From Calditrichia bacterium (GTDB taxonomy: Bacteria; Calditrichota; Calditrichia; RBG-13-44-9; J075): DNA of 57,139 nt. Made by a program: the position numbers and the translations under genes. Shown here piece by piece: positions 1 through 6,842 of this stretch. Where the stretch lies: assembly GCA_028284905.1 (NCBI GenBank), contig JANQQU010000078.1, positions 1 to 57,139 of the forward strand, given 5' to 3'. The first letter of the stretch is position 1; every line of letters begins with the position of its first letter. The notes beneath the pieces are model-generated. The model searched no databases and had not been told where the DNA came from. It saw only the letters and a list, made by a program, of their open reading frames with translations.

Positions 1-39
1 TTACTTGAGAGAATCTTCTATAAAATTCGTTATTTCCCA

Positions 40-54
40 ACCGCCAGGGGCGGT
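40..54. other. Short GC-rich hairpin at window edge
   Basis: ACCGCC and GGCGGT are separated by AGG, giving a 6-bp stem with a 3-nt loop in an AT-rich stretch. There is no clear T-run on either side, so terminator function is uncertain. The rest of bases 1-120 shows no gene: the frame ending at base 1 on the minus strand is closed again by a stop at 61-63. Confidence 0.35.
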
Positions 55-130
55 ACTACTTTATTGTACAATGGGGGTACGACTTAACAACACATAACAG
101 GGTTCAGAGTTAAAAAACTGCTCATCTGTT

Positions 131-163
131 CATTTGCCCATTTGAATATTTGCCCATTTACTC
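131..163. repeat. Solo copy of the TTTGCCCATTTG dispersed repeat
   Basis: Bases 131-150 are identical, over 20 bases, to the reverse complement of 48506-48525, the left inverted repeat of the four-helix-bundle cassette. The following bases (TGCCCATTTACTCA) also resemble the outer flank of that repeat. It abuts the 3' end of the minus-strand gene at 162. No four-helix-bundle gene accompanies this copy. Confidence 0.7.
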
Positions 164-521
164 AATACCCAATGTCCGGCAGGTCCTTCCAGCGCGGCTC
201 TGCTTCCGGCTTAAAGTTTTTTGTGGCCATAAAGTTCAGTCCCTGGTGAAAATTCAATTTAAATTTTCCACCCCCGAAATGTTCCAGCAAAAAGTTTTCC
301 GGATCACTGAGCAGCGGCATCATCGTGCTGGCATCATACTTCGCTAAACCTTTAAATCGCACGGAATTATGCCAGGGTTCCTGCACCAGCACCGTCACTG
401 TCGCTTCACTCATGATTTCAATAAAAGCCTGCTGTTGCATTTCCTGACTGGGATCATTGTCACCCAACCGACGCAAATGTTTTAAGACATAATCTTTACA
501 AATTTCCCAGACCCAGTCCAT
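162..521 (-). CDS. Hypothetical protein
   Basis: I do not recognise this protein of about 119 residues. It has no signal peptide and no membrane segment. It has an aromatic N-terminus (start of MDWVWEIC), a central Glu/Gln-rich helical stretch and a Gly-Gly-Gly-Lys turn near residue 85. The ATG at 521 lies 10-11 nt after an AAGGAA ribosome binding site. A TTG two codons upstream (527) is only 4-5 nt from that site and is an alternative start. The gene stands alone on the minus strand and its stop abuts the dispersed repeat at 131-163. Coding status rests on an open frame of usual length with a plausible ribosome binding site. Confidence 0.55.
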   Translation of the reverse strand: MDWVWEICKDYVLKHLRRLGDNDPSQEMQQQAFIEIMSEATVTVLVQEPWHNSVRFKGLAKYDASTMMPLLSDPENFLLEHFGGGKFKLNFHQGLNFMATKNFKPEAEPRWKDLPDIGY

Positions 522-732
522 AGGCAATTCGTTCCTTCTTAAAATTGAGTAACTGTTTTATCAGAATTCTGCCGATGCTGGCTTGTTTTTTTACGCAGAA
601 TTCGCTAAATAATTTCGGGCGACGCAAAAACCCGGTTTATTTTCATAAGTCTTCCAGCACTATCAGAAAAGGATGTTTTTTCCGATGATGTTGATAATTG
701 TGGCAATATAACCAATTGAAACGAGTTATTCA

Positions 733-1248
733 ATGAATGAGCATTCCCTACCATCATTAACTGAAGTTCGTGACAGTGTGATTAACTTTTTGGTATTCTT
801 CACTTCCGATCAATGTGAAGCTGCCTGCGCGAAAATTTTTCCCGGTGGAAAATTTGCTTATGAATTGTCTCGTATTTGGTTCGACGAAATTTACTGGCCG
901 GGTGAGCGCTATCTGGAAAGTTTCAAAGGGGACTATTCTGAAATTCAGGCAGCGCATTTTCGGAAGGCGTTTAATGACGACGAGTGGAAAACTATGGAAA
1001 GATTTCATCGCTTTTTTGAATTGAGGATCGAAATGATCCCGGATAAGTATCGTCAAGCAGCCGCTTTTCCGAATACCGATTCCTGGCAAAATCTGGTCAA
1101 AGATGCCAAATACCTGGTGGAAGAGCTGGAACCGAATCCGGACAGACGGGCAGAACGCCTGGAAAAAATGCTCGCACATTTGCTCACAAAAAAATTTGGC
1201 GCTGTGCAATGGTTGCAACTTTCCGGCGACAACAATACAGCGGAATAA
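733..1248 (+). CDS. Hypothetical protein
   Basis: A soluble protein of 171 residues that I do not assign to a family. It is rich in aromatic and charged residues, has two cysteines near the N-terminus (CEAAC, around residues 28-32), and its C-terminal third looks like a charged helical pair (VEELEP, RRAERLEKML). There is no signal peptide. It is isolated between a minus-strand gene and the oxidase operon, separated from the latter by more than 600 bases that include a promoter. Length, codon pattern and the ATG support a real gene; function is unknown. Confidence 0.55.
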   Translation: MNEHSLPSLTEVRDSVINFLVFFTSDQCEAACAKIFPGGKFAYELSRIWFDEIYWPGERYLESFKGDYSEIQAAHFRKAFNDDEWKTMERFHRFFELRIEMIPDKYRQAAAFPNTDSWQNLVKDAKYLVEELEPNPDRRAERLEKMLAHLLTKKFGAVQWLQLSGDNNTAE

Positions 1249-1432
1249 TTTCTAAGTTCTCCCCCTAAATTGCTTCATCCGAACGATCCCCCATTCCCAT
1301 TAAAAATCCAATTATTGCGGATTTTTCAGCCCGGGGATTCCCGGAAAAAGAGATGTTTTCCCCCCCGGATATAAGAATATGTTTTTATTGAACAAATTCT
1401 TAGCAAAAAGTGACCTGTTTTTTTTGATTTTC

Positions 1433-1445
1433 GGGGAATTTCCCC
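1433..1445. promoter_or_regulatory. Palindrome abutting the oxidase-operon promoter
   Basis: GGGGAA-T-TTCCCC is a perfect dyad that ends exactly where the TTGACA -35 element (1446) begins. The position fits an operator for a regulator of the downstream operon. Which protein binds, if any, cannot be told from the sequence. The upstream bases 1249-1432 hold no gene that I can see. Confidence 0.4.
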
Positions 1446-1474
1446 TTGACATTAATTCAAATTTTCGATATCAT
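1446..1474 (+). promoter_or_regulatory. Sigma-70 type promoter for the oxidase operon
   Basis: TTGACA (1446-1451), a 17-base spacer and TATCAT (1469-1474) form a near-consensus sigma-70 promoter. Transcription would start near 1481 and give a leader of about 400 nt before the first gene at 1882. Confidence 0.7.
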
Positions 1475-1483
1475 CTTCTCGTT

Positions 1484-1810
1484 CCCTTTTCATAAATAAA
1501 AGGGCACGCTCCTATGTATTTTTCAGAGCAGCAGTTTGCCGTAACAGCAAAGGATTTGAAGATTCTTTATTTCATATAAATTGAAGAAATAACTGCTTAC
1601 AGTACTGAAAGCGATTCGAGAGCGCGTACCATCTACTTCCTACCATTCGCTTGTGTGTTGCAGATATTATCCGTATCACCTGAAAAGAAGCACCATTAAG
1701 CATTTTACCTTTTTGTTTTAAACCTGCAGGCGATTTATGCCACCGTTAGTGATGTTTTTCTCGAACATCAAGAGATGAATCGTGCAGGTGGAAAGCCAGT
1801 CTGGCTTTCC
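1484..1810 (+). promoter_or_regulatory. Structured 5' leader of the oxidase operon
   Basis: The leader holds several inverted repeats. CCCTTTT/AAAAGGG (1484-1504) lies at its 5' end. CCTGCA..CGATT (1723-1735) pairs with AATCG-TGCAGG (1778-1788) and encloses TGATGTT/AACATCA (1750-1770). GGAAAGCC/GGCTTTCC (1790-1810) follows directly. Adjacent stems of this kind in a long leader suggest post-transcriptional control. I recognise no known riboswitch class. Bases 1505-1722 hold no convincing ORF. Confidence 0.45.
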
Positions 1811-1881
1811 AGAGTTCCTTATATGATGCTTGAGGTATGATTTATCAAACACACAACCAAACAACATAGGAGATTCTATCC

Positions 1882-2655
1882 ATGAAATTAAAGACGCTAT
1901 TCGCGATACTCGTAATGGCTATTTTTATCGTATCTTGTGGTGGAGGCGGCAGCGATTCCGGATCAACGTCTGAAGCTCCTCCGGCCGACAATACGCCGGC
2001 AGCAGATCTTACCCCGGCGGGTACCGCAACTATTAGCGGCGCGATCGCTTTCAGTGGAGATGCCCCGAAGCCTCGGAAAGTTCGACAGGACCAGGATTGC
2101 AAAGCTTTGCATGATGGCGATGTTTTTTCCGATAACGTTGTTGTAAACGACAACGGCACGCTGAAGAACGTTTTTGTATACGTAAAAGAAGGTCTGGAAG
2201 GTAAAAAATTCGCGATTCCTTCCGAGCCGGCCGTTTTAGACCAGAAAGGCTGTATGTATGATCCGCATGTATTCGGCGTTATGGCTGGTCAAACAATTAA
2301 AATCCTCAACAGCGATCCTTTCCTGCATAACATTCATGCCCGCCCGGAAGTCAATCGTCCGTTTAACTTCGGTATGCCGAAGCAGGGTGATGAGCGCGAC
2401 AGATCGTTCAAAAAAGCAGAAGTTATGGTTTTTATCAAGTGCGACGTGCATCCCTGGATGGGCGCTTATTGCGGCGTTCTCGATCATCCTTACTACAGTG
2501 TTAGTGGCGCTGACGGCAGTTTCACTATCAGCAATCTGCCCGCAGGTGACTATGTGGTAGAAGCCTGGCATGAGCAGTATGGCACGCAGACCATGAATGT
2601 TACTGTTGCTGATAACGAAACCCAGACTGCTGATTTCACTTTTGCAGCCAAGTAA
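1882..2655 (+). CDS. Cupredoxin-like lipoprotein of the oxidase operon
   Basis: A predicted lipoprotein of 257 residues: a hydrophobic N-terminus ends in the lipobox IVSC (Cys19), followed by a Gly/Ser/Pro/Ala-rich linker to about residue 47. The body resembles the plastocyanin/methylamine-utilisation type of cupredoxin fold. It has a beta-rich region, then NSDPFLHNIH and CDVHPWMGAYC; these His, Cys and Met residues could bind copper. The last 50 residues (GADGSFTISNLPAGDY) match a carboxypeptidase regulatory-like beta-sandwich. It is the first gene after the promoter and structured leader and has an AGGAG ribosome binding site. It is followed by a strong hairpin and then oxidase subunit I. 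A role in electron donation or copper delivery to the oxidase is inferred from position and residues. Confidence 0.75.
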   Translation: MKLKTLFAILVMAIFIVSCGGGGSDSGSTSEAPPADNTPAADLTPAGTATISGAIAFSGDAPKPRKVRQDQDCKALHDGDVFSDNVVVNDNGTLKNVFVYVKEGLEGKKFAIPSEPAVLDQKGCMYDPHVFGVMAGQTIKILNSDPFLHNIHARPEVNRPFNFGMPKQGDERDRSFKKAEVMVFIKCDVHPWMGAYCGVLDHPYYSVSGADGSFTISNLPAGDYVVEAWHEQYGTQTMNVTVADNETQTADFTFAAK

Positions 2656-2722
2656 GGTTTCTTCACGCTTTACATATTTGTAAACAATCCCCAAGAAGCA
2701 TGCATATTTATAGTAAATCACT

Positions 2723-2752
2723 GTCCTGCTCATTTTTTAAAATGAGCAGGAC
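2723..2752 (+). promoter_or_regulatory. Strong intercistronic hairpin
   Basis: GTCCTGCTCATTT pairs perfectly with AAATGAGCAGGAC (13 bp, 4-nt loop) in the gap between the lipoprotein gene and subunit I. No T-run follows, so it is more likely an mRNA-stability or processing element than a terminator. It could let the lipoprotein be made at a different level from the oxidase. Confidence 0.6.
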
Positions 2753-2785
2753 GTATGATAAACTCTAATAAGGAAGGTAAAGACT

Positions 2786-4558
2786 ATGGCCGATAGTGAA
2801 AAGGATCATGGCCATCATCACGAAGAGAGCTTTATCCGCAAGTATGTTTTCTCGACAGATCATAAGGTTATCGGAATTCAATACGGGATCACCAGTCTGC
2901 TCTTCCTGTTATTCGGCTTTGTTCTAATGATGATGATGCGGTGGCAGTTGGCCTACCCGGGCGAACCGATGCCATTGATTGGCTGGATGTTTGGCGAAAG
3001 CACCATGCCGGATGGCGTTATGTTACCGGAATTTTACAACCAGCTCGGCGCGATGCACGGAACGATTATGGTTTTCCTCGGCATTGTTCCGCTGGCAGTA
3101 GGCGCCTTTGGAAACTACGTTGTGCCGCTGCAAATTGGTGCGCCGGATATGGCATTTCCGAAATTGAATATGGCCAGTTACTGGGTATTTTTCCTGGGCG
3201 GCGTTACGATGCTGATCAGCTTTTGGGTACCGGGTGGTGCTGCAAAAGCCGGTTGGACCTCTTATCCCCCACTGGCAAATATTGAAACGACCGGGCAAAC
3301 CATGTGGTTGATAGGGATGATATTCCTGATCACCTCATCACTGCTCGGGGCAGTAAACTTTATTACCACAATTATTCAGCTACGCGCACCGGGTTTAACC
3401 TTTATGCGCATGCCCTTTTTTGTCTGGGCGCAGTTAGTTACTTCATTTTTGCTATTGCTGGCATTTCCCCCGCTGGAAGCAGCCGGCGTTCTGCAGTTAA
3501 TGGACCGTGTTGCCGATACCAGTTTCTTTATGCCTACTGGCCTGGTTGTTAGTGGCGAAGTGATGAATCTCAGCGGTGGCGGCAGTCCGTTGCTCTGGCA
3601 ACATCTCTTCTGGTTCCTCGCGCATCCGGAAGTTTACGTATTAATTTTACCGGCGATGGGTATTGTCGGGGAAATTATTGCTAACAACACCCGTAAGCCG
3701 CTCTGGGGTTACAAATCCCTGGTTTATTCGGTTATTTTCCTGGGCTTCATGTCTTTCATCGTTTGGGCCCACCATATGTATATTACCGGAATGGGGACGG
3801 CCATCAGTACGTTCTTTCAGTTGACGACGATGATTATCTCGATTCCATCGGTAATTATTCTTTCTGCACTGTTCCTTTCCTTATGGGGCGGTTCGATTCG
3901 TTTTACCACGCCGATGCTTTTTGCACTCGGTTTTCTCCCAATGTTCGGGATTGGCGGACTCACTGGTCTGCCGCTGGGTCTTGCGCCCCCCGATATTCAT
4001 TTACACGATACTTATTACGTAATTGGGCACTTCCATTATGTGGTGGCGCCGGGAACAATAATTGCGATGTTCGCCGGTATATACTATTGGTATCCGAAAG
4101 CCACCGGGCGAAAGATGAGTGATATGCTTGGCAAGGTCCACTTCTGGGGAACAATTATTACTATGAACGGTATTTTTATGCCGATGTTCATCCAGGGAAT
4201 GGCCGGGGTATCCCGTCGTCTTTATGATGGTGGACAGCTATATGATTTAGCAGAGCCAGTGCTTCACTGGAACGAGTTTATGTCTATTTCCGCATGGTTA
4301 TTAGGCCTTTTCCAACTGCCGTTTATCTGGAACTTTTTCTACAGCATCAAAAAAGGTGAAAAAGTGGATGATAATGTCTGGGAAGCGACCACATTGGAAT
4401 GGACGGCAACAACTTCTCCTCCGCTGGGACATGGCAACTTCGAAGTTCTGCCGCAAGTGTACCGCGGTCCTTACGAATACAGCGTACCGGGCGCAGCATC
4501 GGATTTTATTCCGCAAAATGATCCGGAAGAACATCAATCGGTAGCAGAGGAGGCATAA
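2786..4558 (+). CDS. ctaD: Heme-copper (A-type) cytochrome oxidase subunit I
   Basis: The catalytic membrane subunit reduces O2 to water and pumps protons; 590 residues, about 12 helices. Visible ligands are His91 (GMHGT) and His417 for the low-spin heme, His415 for the high-spin heme (GHFHYVV), and His280 with His329/His330 for CuB. Tyr284 in HPEVY is the cross-linked tyrosine and Glu282 marks the A1 type. The D-channel entrance Asp121 (GAPDMAF) and Asn128 are kept. In contrast, the helix VIII K-channel segment that usually reads PTGIKV is PSVIIL here, so Lys becomes Ile358, and the channel serine eleven residues after the tyrosine is Gly295. The N-terminus is His-rich. An AAGGAAGG ribosome binding site precedes the ATG. 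Subunits III, IV and II follow. Confidence 0.95.
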   Translation: MADSEKDHGHHHEESFIRKYVFSTDHKVIGIQYGITSLLFLLFGFVLMMMMRWQLAYPGEPMPLIGWMFGESTMPDGVMLPEFYNQLGAMHGTIMVFLGIVPLAVGAFGNYVVPLQIGAPDMAFPKLNMASYWVFFLGGVTMLISFWVPGGAAKAGWTSYPPLANIETTGQTMWLIGMIFLITSSLLGAVNFITTIIQLRAPGLTFMRMPFFVWAQLVTSFLLLLAFPPLEAAGVLQLMDRVADTSFFMPTGLVVSGEVMNLSGGGSPLLWQHLFWFLAHPEVYVLILPAMGIVGEIIANNTRKPLWGYKSLVYSVIFLGFMSFIVWAHHMYITGMGTAISTFFQLTTMIISIPSVIILSALFLSLWGGSIRFTTPMLFALGFLPMFGIGGLTGLPLGLAPPDIHLHDTYYVIGHFHYVVAPGTIIAMFAGIYYWYPKATGRKMSDMLGKVHFWGTIITMNGIFMPMFIQGMAGVSRRLYDGGQLYDLAEPVLHWNEFMSISAWLLGLFQLPFIWNFFYSIKKGEKVDDNVWEATTLEWTATTSPPLGHGNFEVLPQVYRGPYEYSVPGAASDFIPQNDPEEHQSVAEEA

Positions 4559-4565
4559 GCAGATT

Positions 4566-5183
4566 ATGGATATTCCTTATACTGTAGAAGAAAGGCCGGA
4601 TACCGGGCTAAATAATGCCAAGTTAGGTATCTGGCTGTTCCTGGCATCGGAAGTGATGCTGTTTGGCGGACTCTTTTCCGCATATATCTTTCTGCGCATC
4701 GGTGCCCCGGAATGGCCGGGCACAATGGCCGGGCAAACCTTTGCGACATCCTTTGAGGTGCTCAATGTGCCAATTGGTACTTTCAACACCTTCGTGTTGA
4801 TTGCATCGAGTGTGACCATGGTAATGTCCTGGGCTTCACTGATGATGAAAGATTTCAAAAAATATAAACTCTATATGGGGCTAACGATCTTGCTGGCGCT
4901 GGCCTTCCTGGTAGTGAAGGGTTTCGAATATGGCGGAAAGTTTTCCGCCGGAATGTTCCCTTCGGAAAGCACATTCCTGGCGATCTACTTTACTTTAACC
5001 GGTCTGCATGGCTTACACGTTATCGGTGGTATCGTTGTTAATGCGTATTTCTGGGGACCGGGCGCCAAAATGTGGGAAACCGACCCGGATCGTTTTACCA
5101 ACCGTATCGAAATTGCCGGCCTCTACTGGCACTTTGTCGATCTGGTATGGATATTCCTCTTCCCAACCATCTACTTACTATAG
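4566..5183 (+). CDS. ctaE: Cytochrome c oxidase subunit III
   Basis: A membrane protein of 205 residues with about five helices, the short form of subunit III without the two extra N-terminal helices. Typical motifs are the N-terminal LGIWLFLASEVMLFGG, LTGLHGLHVIGG in the centre and YWHFVDLVWIFLFP at the C-terminus. The subunit stabilises subunit I and the D-channel proton uptake path. It lies 7 bases after ctaD and ten bases before the subunit IV gene, so the genes are co-transcribed. Confidence 0.95.
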   Translation: MDIPYTVEERPDTGLNNAKLGIWLFLASEVMLFGGLFSAYIFLRIGAPEWPGTMAGQTFATSFEVLNVPIGTFNTFVLIASSVTMVMSWASLMMKDFKKYKLYMGLTILLALAFLVVKGFEYGGKFSAGMFPSESTFLAIYFTLTGLHGLHVIGGIVVNAYFWGPGAKMWETDPDRFTNRIEIAGLYWHFVDLVWIFLFPTIYLL

Positions 5184-5192
5184 GAGACGAAT

Positions 5193-5510
5193 ATGGGTCA
5201 TTCAACAAGTATCGAAGAAGTCAAAAAACATGTGAAGACGTATTACATGGTATTCGGCGCACTGATGGTGTTGACGGTGGTAACGGTAGCAATTGCCTAC
5301 CTGCATCTCTCCATCATACCGGCATTAATCCTGGCATTATTCGTGGCTACGATTAAAGGTTCGCTGGTCGCCTGCTATTTTATGCACCTGATCTCTGAGA
5401 AAAATATGGTCTATTTAACGCTGGGCATTACCATGTTATTCTTTGTTTTCATGATAGGCATTTTTATTTTCGCTTACTATGGTCAAGAAGGAGTTTACGT
5501 TGTCCCTTAA
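5193..5510 (+). CDS. ctaF: Cytochrome c oxidase subunit IV (prokaryotic type)
   Basis: A small membrane protein of 105 residues with three hydrophobic segments (about residues 22-42, 49-70 and 77-97). The motif around residues 55-70 (ATIKGSLVACYFMHL) is characteristic of the bacterial subunit IV family. It is an accessory subunit that helps assembly or stability of the oxidase. A GGAGACGA ribosome binding site precedes the ATG. Its 3' end overlaps the start region of the next small gene, indicating translational coupling. Confidence 0.9.
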   Translation: MGHSTSIEEVKKHVKTYYMVFGALMVLTVVTVAIAYLHLSIIPALILALFVATIKGSLVACYFMHLISEKNMVYLTLGITMLFFVFMIGIFIFAYYGQEGVYVVP

Positions 5511-5706
5511 AGCTTTTCATATCATTTTCATTGTTGCAGCTACTTTACTGGCCTTTGGCTTCGGCGGATGGTTAATCTACTACCATATCGAAAACAGTAG
5601 TTACACTTTCCTATTCCTCGGCCTTATTCATTTAATCGCCGGGGTAGGATTGATCGCTTATGGTAAACGATTCCTCCAGAAATTGAAGCATGTCAGCTAT
5701 ATGTAA
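5500..5706 (+). CDS. Small two-helix membrane protein of the oxidase operon
   Basis: A protein of about 68 residues with two hydrophobic helices (residues 5-26 and 34-52) and a basic C-terminus (KRFLQKLK). I do not recognise a family. Start choice: the TTG at 5500 lies 6 nt after a strong AAGGAG (5488-5493). The ATG at 5479 would add seven residues but has no ribosome binding site, and the AAGGAG would then fall inside the gene. With the TTG start the gene overlaps ctaF by 11 bases. Its place among oxidase genes suggests an accessory subunit or assembly factor; this is inference. Confidence 0.75.
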   Translation: MSLKAFHIIFIVAATLLAFGFGGWLIYYHIENSSYTFLFLGLIHLIAGVGLIAYGKRFLQKLKHVSYM

Positions 5707-5747
5707 TGCTGTCGCTAAAAGAATTTAGTAGAAAGGAAGGTTAAACG

Positions 5748-6053
5748 ATGACACGGCAAAAAGTCTATTTCGTATTGATCCACCTGGCTTTGGTACTGCT
5801 GCCTCAGCTCATCTTTGCCTGTGAAAAATGTTTCGGCGCAAAAGATAATTCCGCAACCACTCAGGGAATTGGATTTGCAATGTTACTGTTATTGACGATT
5901 ACCGCCATGGTGTTGGGCAGCATTGTCGCATTCTTTATCTATATGGCAAGAAGAATTCGCAAAGTAGAATCCGGCGAAATTCTTGTCACCGATAAAGGCT
6001 ACCTGCTGACTCATCCCGGTTTAGTGCGGGAAATGAGAGATTCTAACGGATAA
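5748..6053 (+). CDS. Small membrane protein with CxxC motif in the oxidase operon
   Basis: A protein of 101 residues. A signal-like hydrophobic N-terminus (to about residue 25) is followed at once by ACEKCFG, a CxxC motif that would face the periplasm. One membrane helix follows (about 42-66), with RRIRK just after it, then a soluble C-terminus. The CxxC could bind copper or act in thiol redox chemistry during CuA assembly. I do not know a named family. An AAGGAAGG ribosome binding site precedes the ATG. It lies just before the subunit II gene, whose copper site it may serve; this is inferred from context. Confidence 0.75.
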   Translation: MTRQKVYFVLIHLALVLLPQLIFACEKCFGAKDNSATTQGIGFAMLLLLTITAMVLGSIVAFFIYMARRIRKVESGEILVTDKGYLLTHPGLVREMRDSNG

Positions 6054-6068
6054 AGGAGTAAAACAGAT

Positions 6069-6833
6069 ATGCCTGATATTACTCAATACCTGGGACTACC
6101 GGAACTGGCTTCTGCCCATGGCGGAGAGATCGATTATATGATCGGGCTGGTGCACTGGTTAATGCTTATCCTCTTTGTGCTCTGGACGCCCTATTTTATC
6201 TACGTTCTTTTCCGTTTTCGCCAAAAGAAAAATCCGAAAGCCAGCTATAGCGGCGCAAAAGGCACCCTCTCCAGCTATCAGGAAATTGCTGTGGTTGTTG
6301 CCGAACTGGTCTTGCTCTTCGCTTTTGCAATTCCCAGTTGGGCCGAATTAAAGCAGGATTTTCCGGATGAAAAGGACGCAATCGTTGTCCATGTTGTCGC
6401 GGAACAGTTTGCCTGGAACGTGCATTATCCTGGTAAAGACCGTATTTTTGGCAAGCGCGATATCAACCTGGTAAACACCCAATTAAATCCGCTTGGCCTG
6501 GATCTTGACGATCCGATGGGCCAGGATGATATTATCGTCATCAATGAACTACACCTCCCGGTCGATCAACCGGTCATTGTTCATTTGACTTCCAAGGATG
6601 TTATCCATTCCTTTGCCCTCAATACCATGCGGGTGAAGCAGGATGCAATCCCCGGTCTGGATATTCCCGTTTATTTTACCCCGATTAAAGAAGGCGACTA
6701 CGAGATTCACTGCGCCCAGCTTTGCGGTTTGGGACACTCCCGGATGCGTGGCATCCTGAAAATTCACTCTGAAGCAGGCTACACCGCCTGGATGGATGAA
6801 ATGATACAGGAACTGGAAGAATACGGACGATAA
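6069..6833 (+). CDS. ctaC: Cytochrome c oxidase subunit II
   Basis: A protein of 254 residues with two N-terminal membrane helices (about 24-48 and 74-96) and a periplasmic cupredoxin domain that holds the dinuclear CuA centre, the entry point for electrons. CuA ligands are His180 (DVIHSF), Cys215, Cys219, His223 and Met226 in CAQLCGLGHSRM. The residue usually Glu between the cysteines is Gln217. There is no fused cytochrome c domain, so the electron donor must be separate, possibly a free cytochrome c or the operon's cupredoxin lipoprotein. Unusually for the family, the gene lies after the subunit I, III and IV genes. An AAGGAG ribosome binding site is present. Confidence 0.95.
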   Translation: MPDITQYLGLPELASAHGGEIDYMIGLVHWLMLILFVLWTPYFIYVLFRFRQKKNPKASYSGAKGTLSSYQEIAVVVAELVLLFAFAIPSWAELKQDFPDEKDAIVVHVVAEQFAWNVHYPGKDRIFGKRDINLVNTQLNPLGLDLDDPMGQDDIIVINELHLPVDQPVIVHLTSKDVIHSFALNTMRVKQDAIPGLDIPVYFTPIKEGDYEIHCAQLCGLGHSRMRGILKIHSEAGYTAWMDEMIQELEEYGR

Positions 6834-6842
6834 AGGATTAAT

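Noticed and set aside
1-60. Minus-strand end of a protein (frame ending at base 1)
   Set aside because: The frame is closed by another stop at 61-63, leaving no room for a gene.
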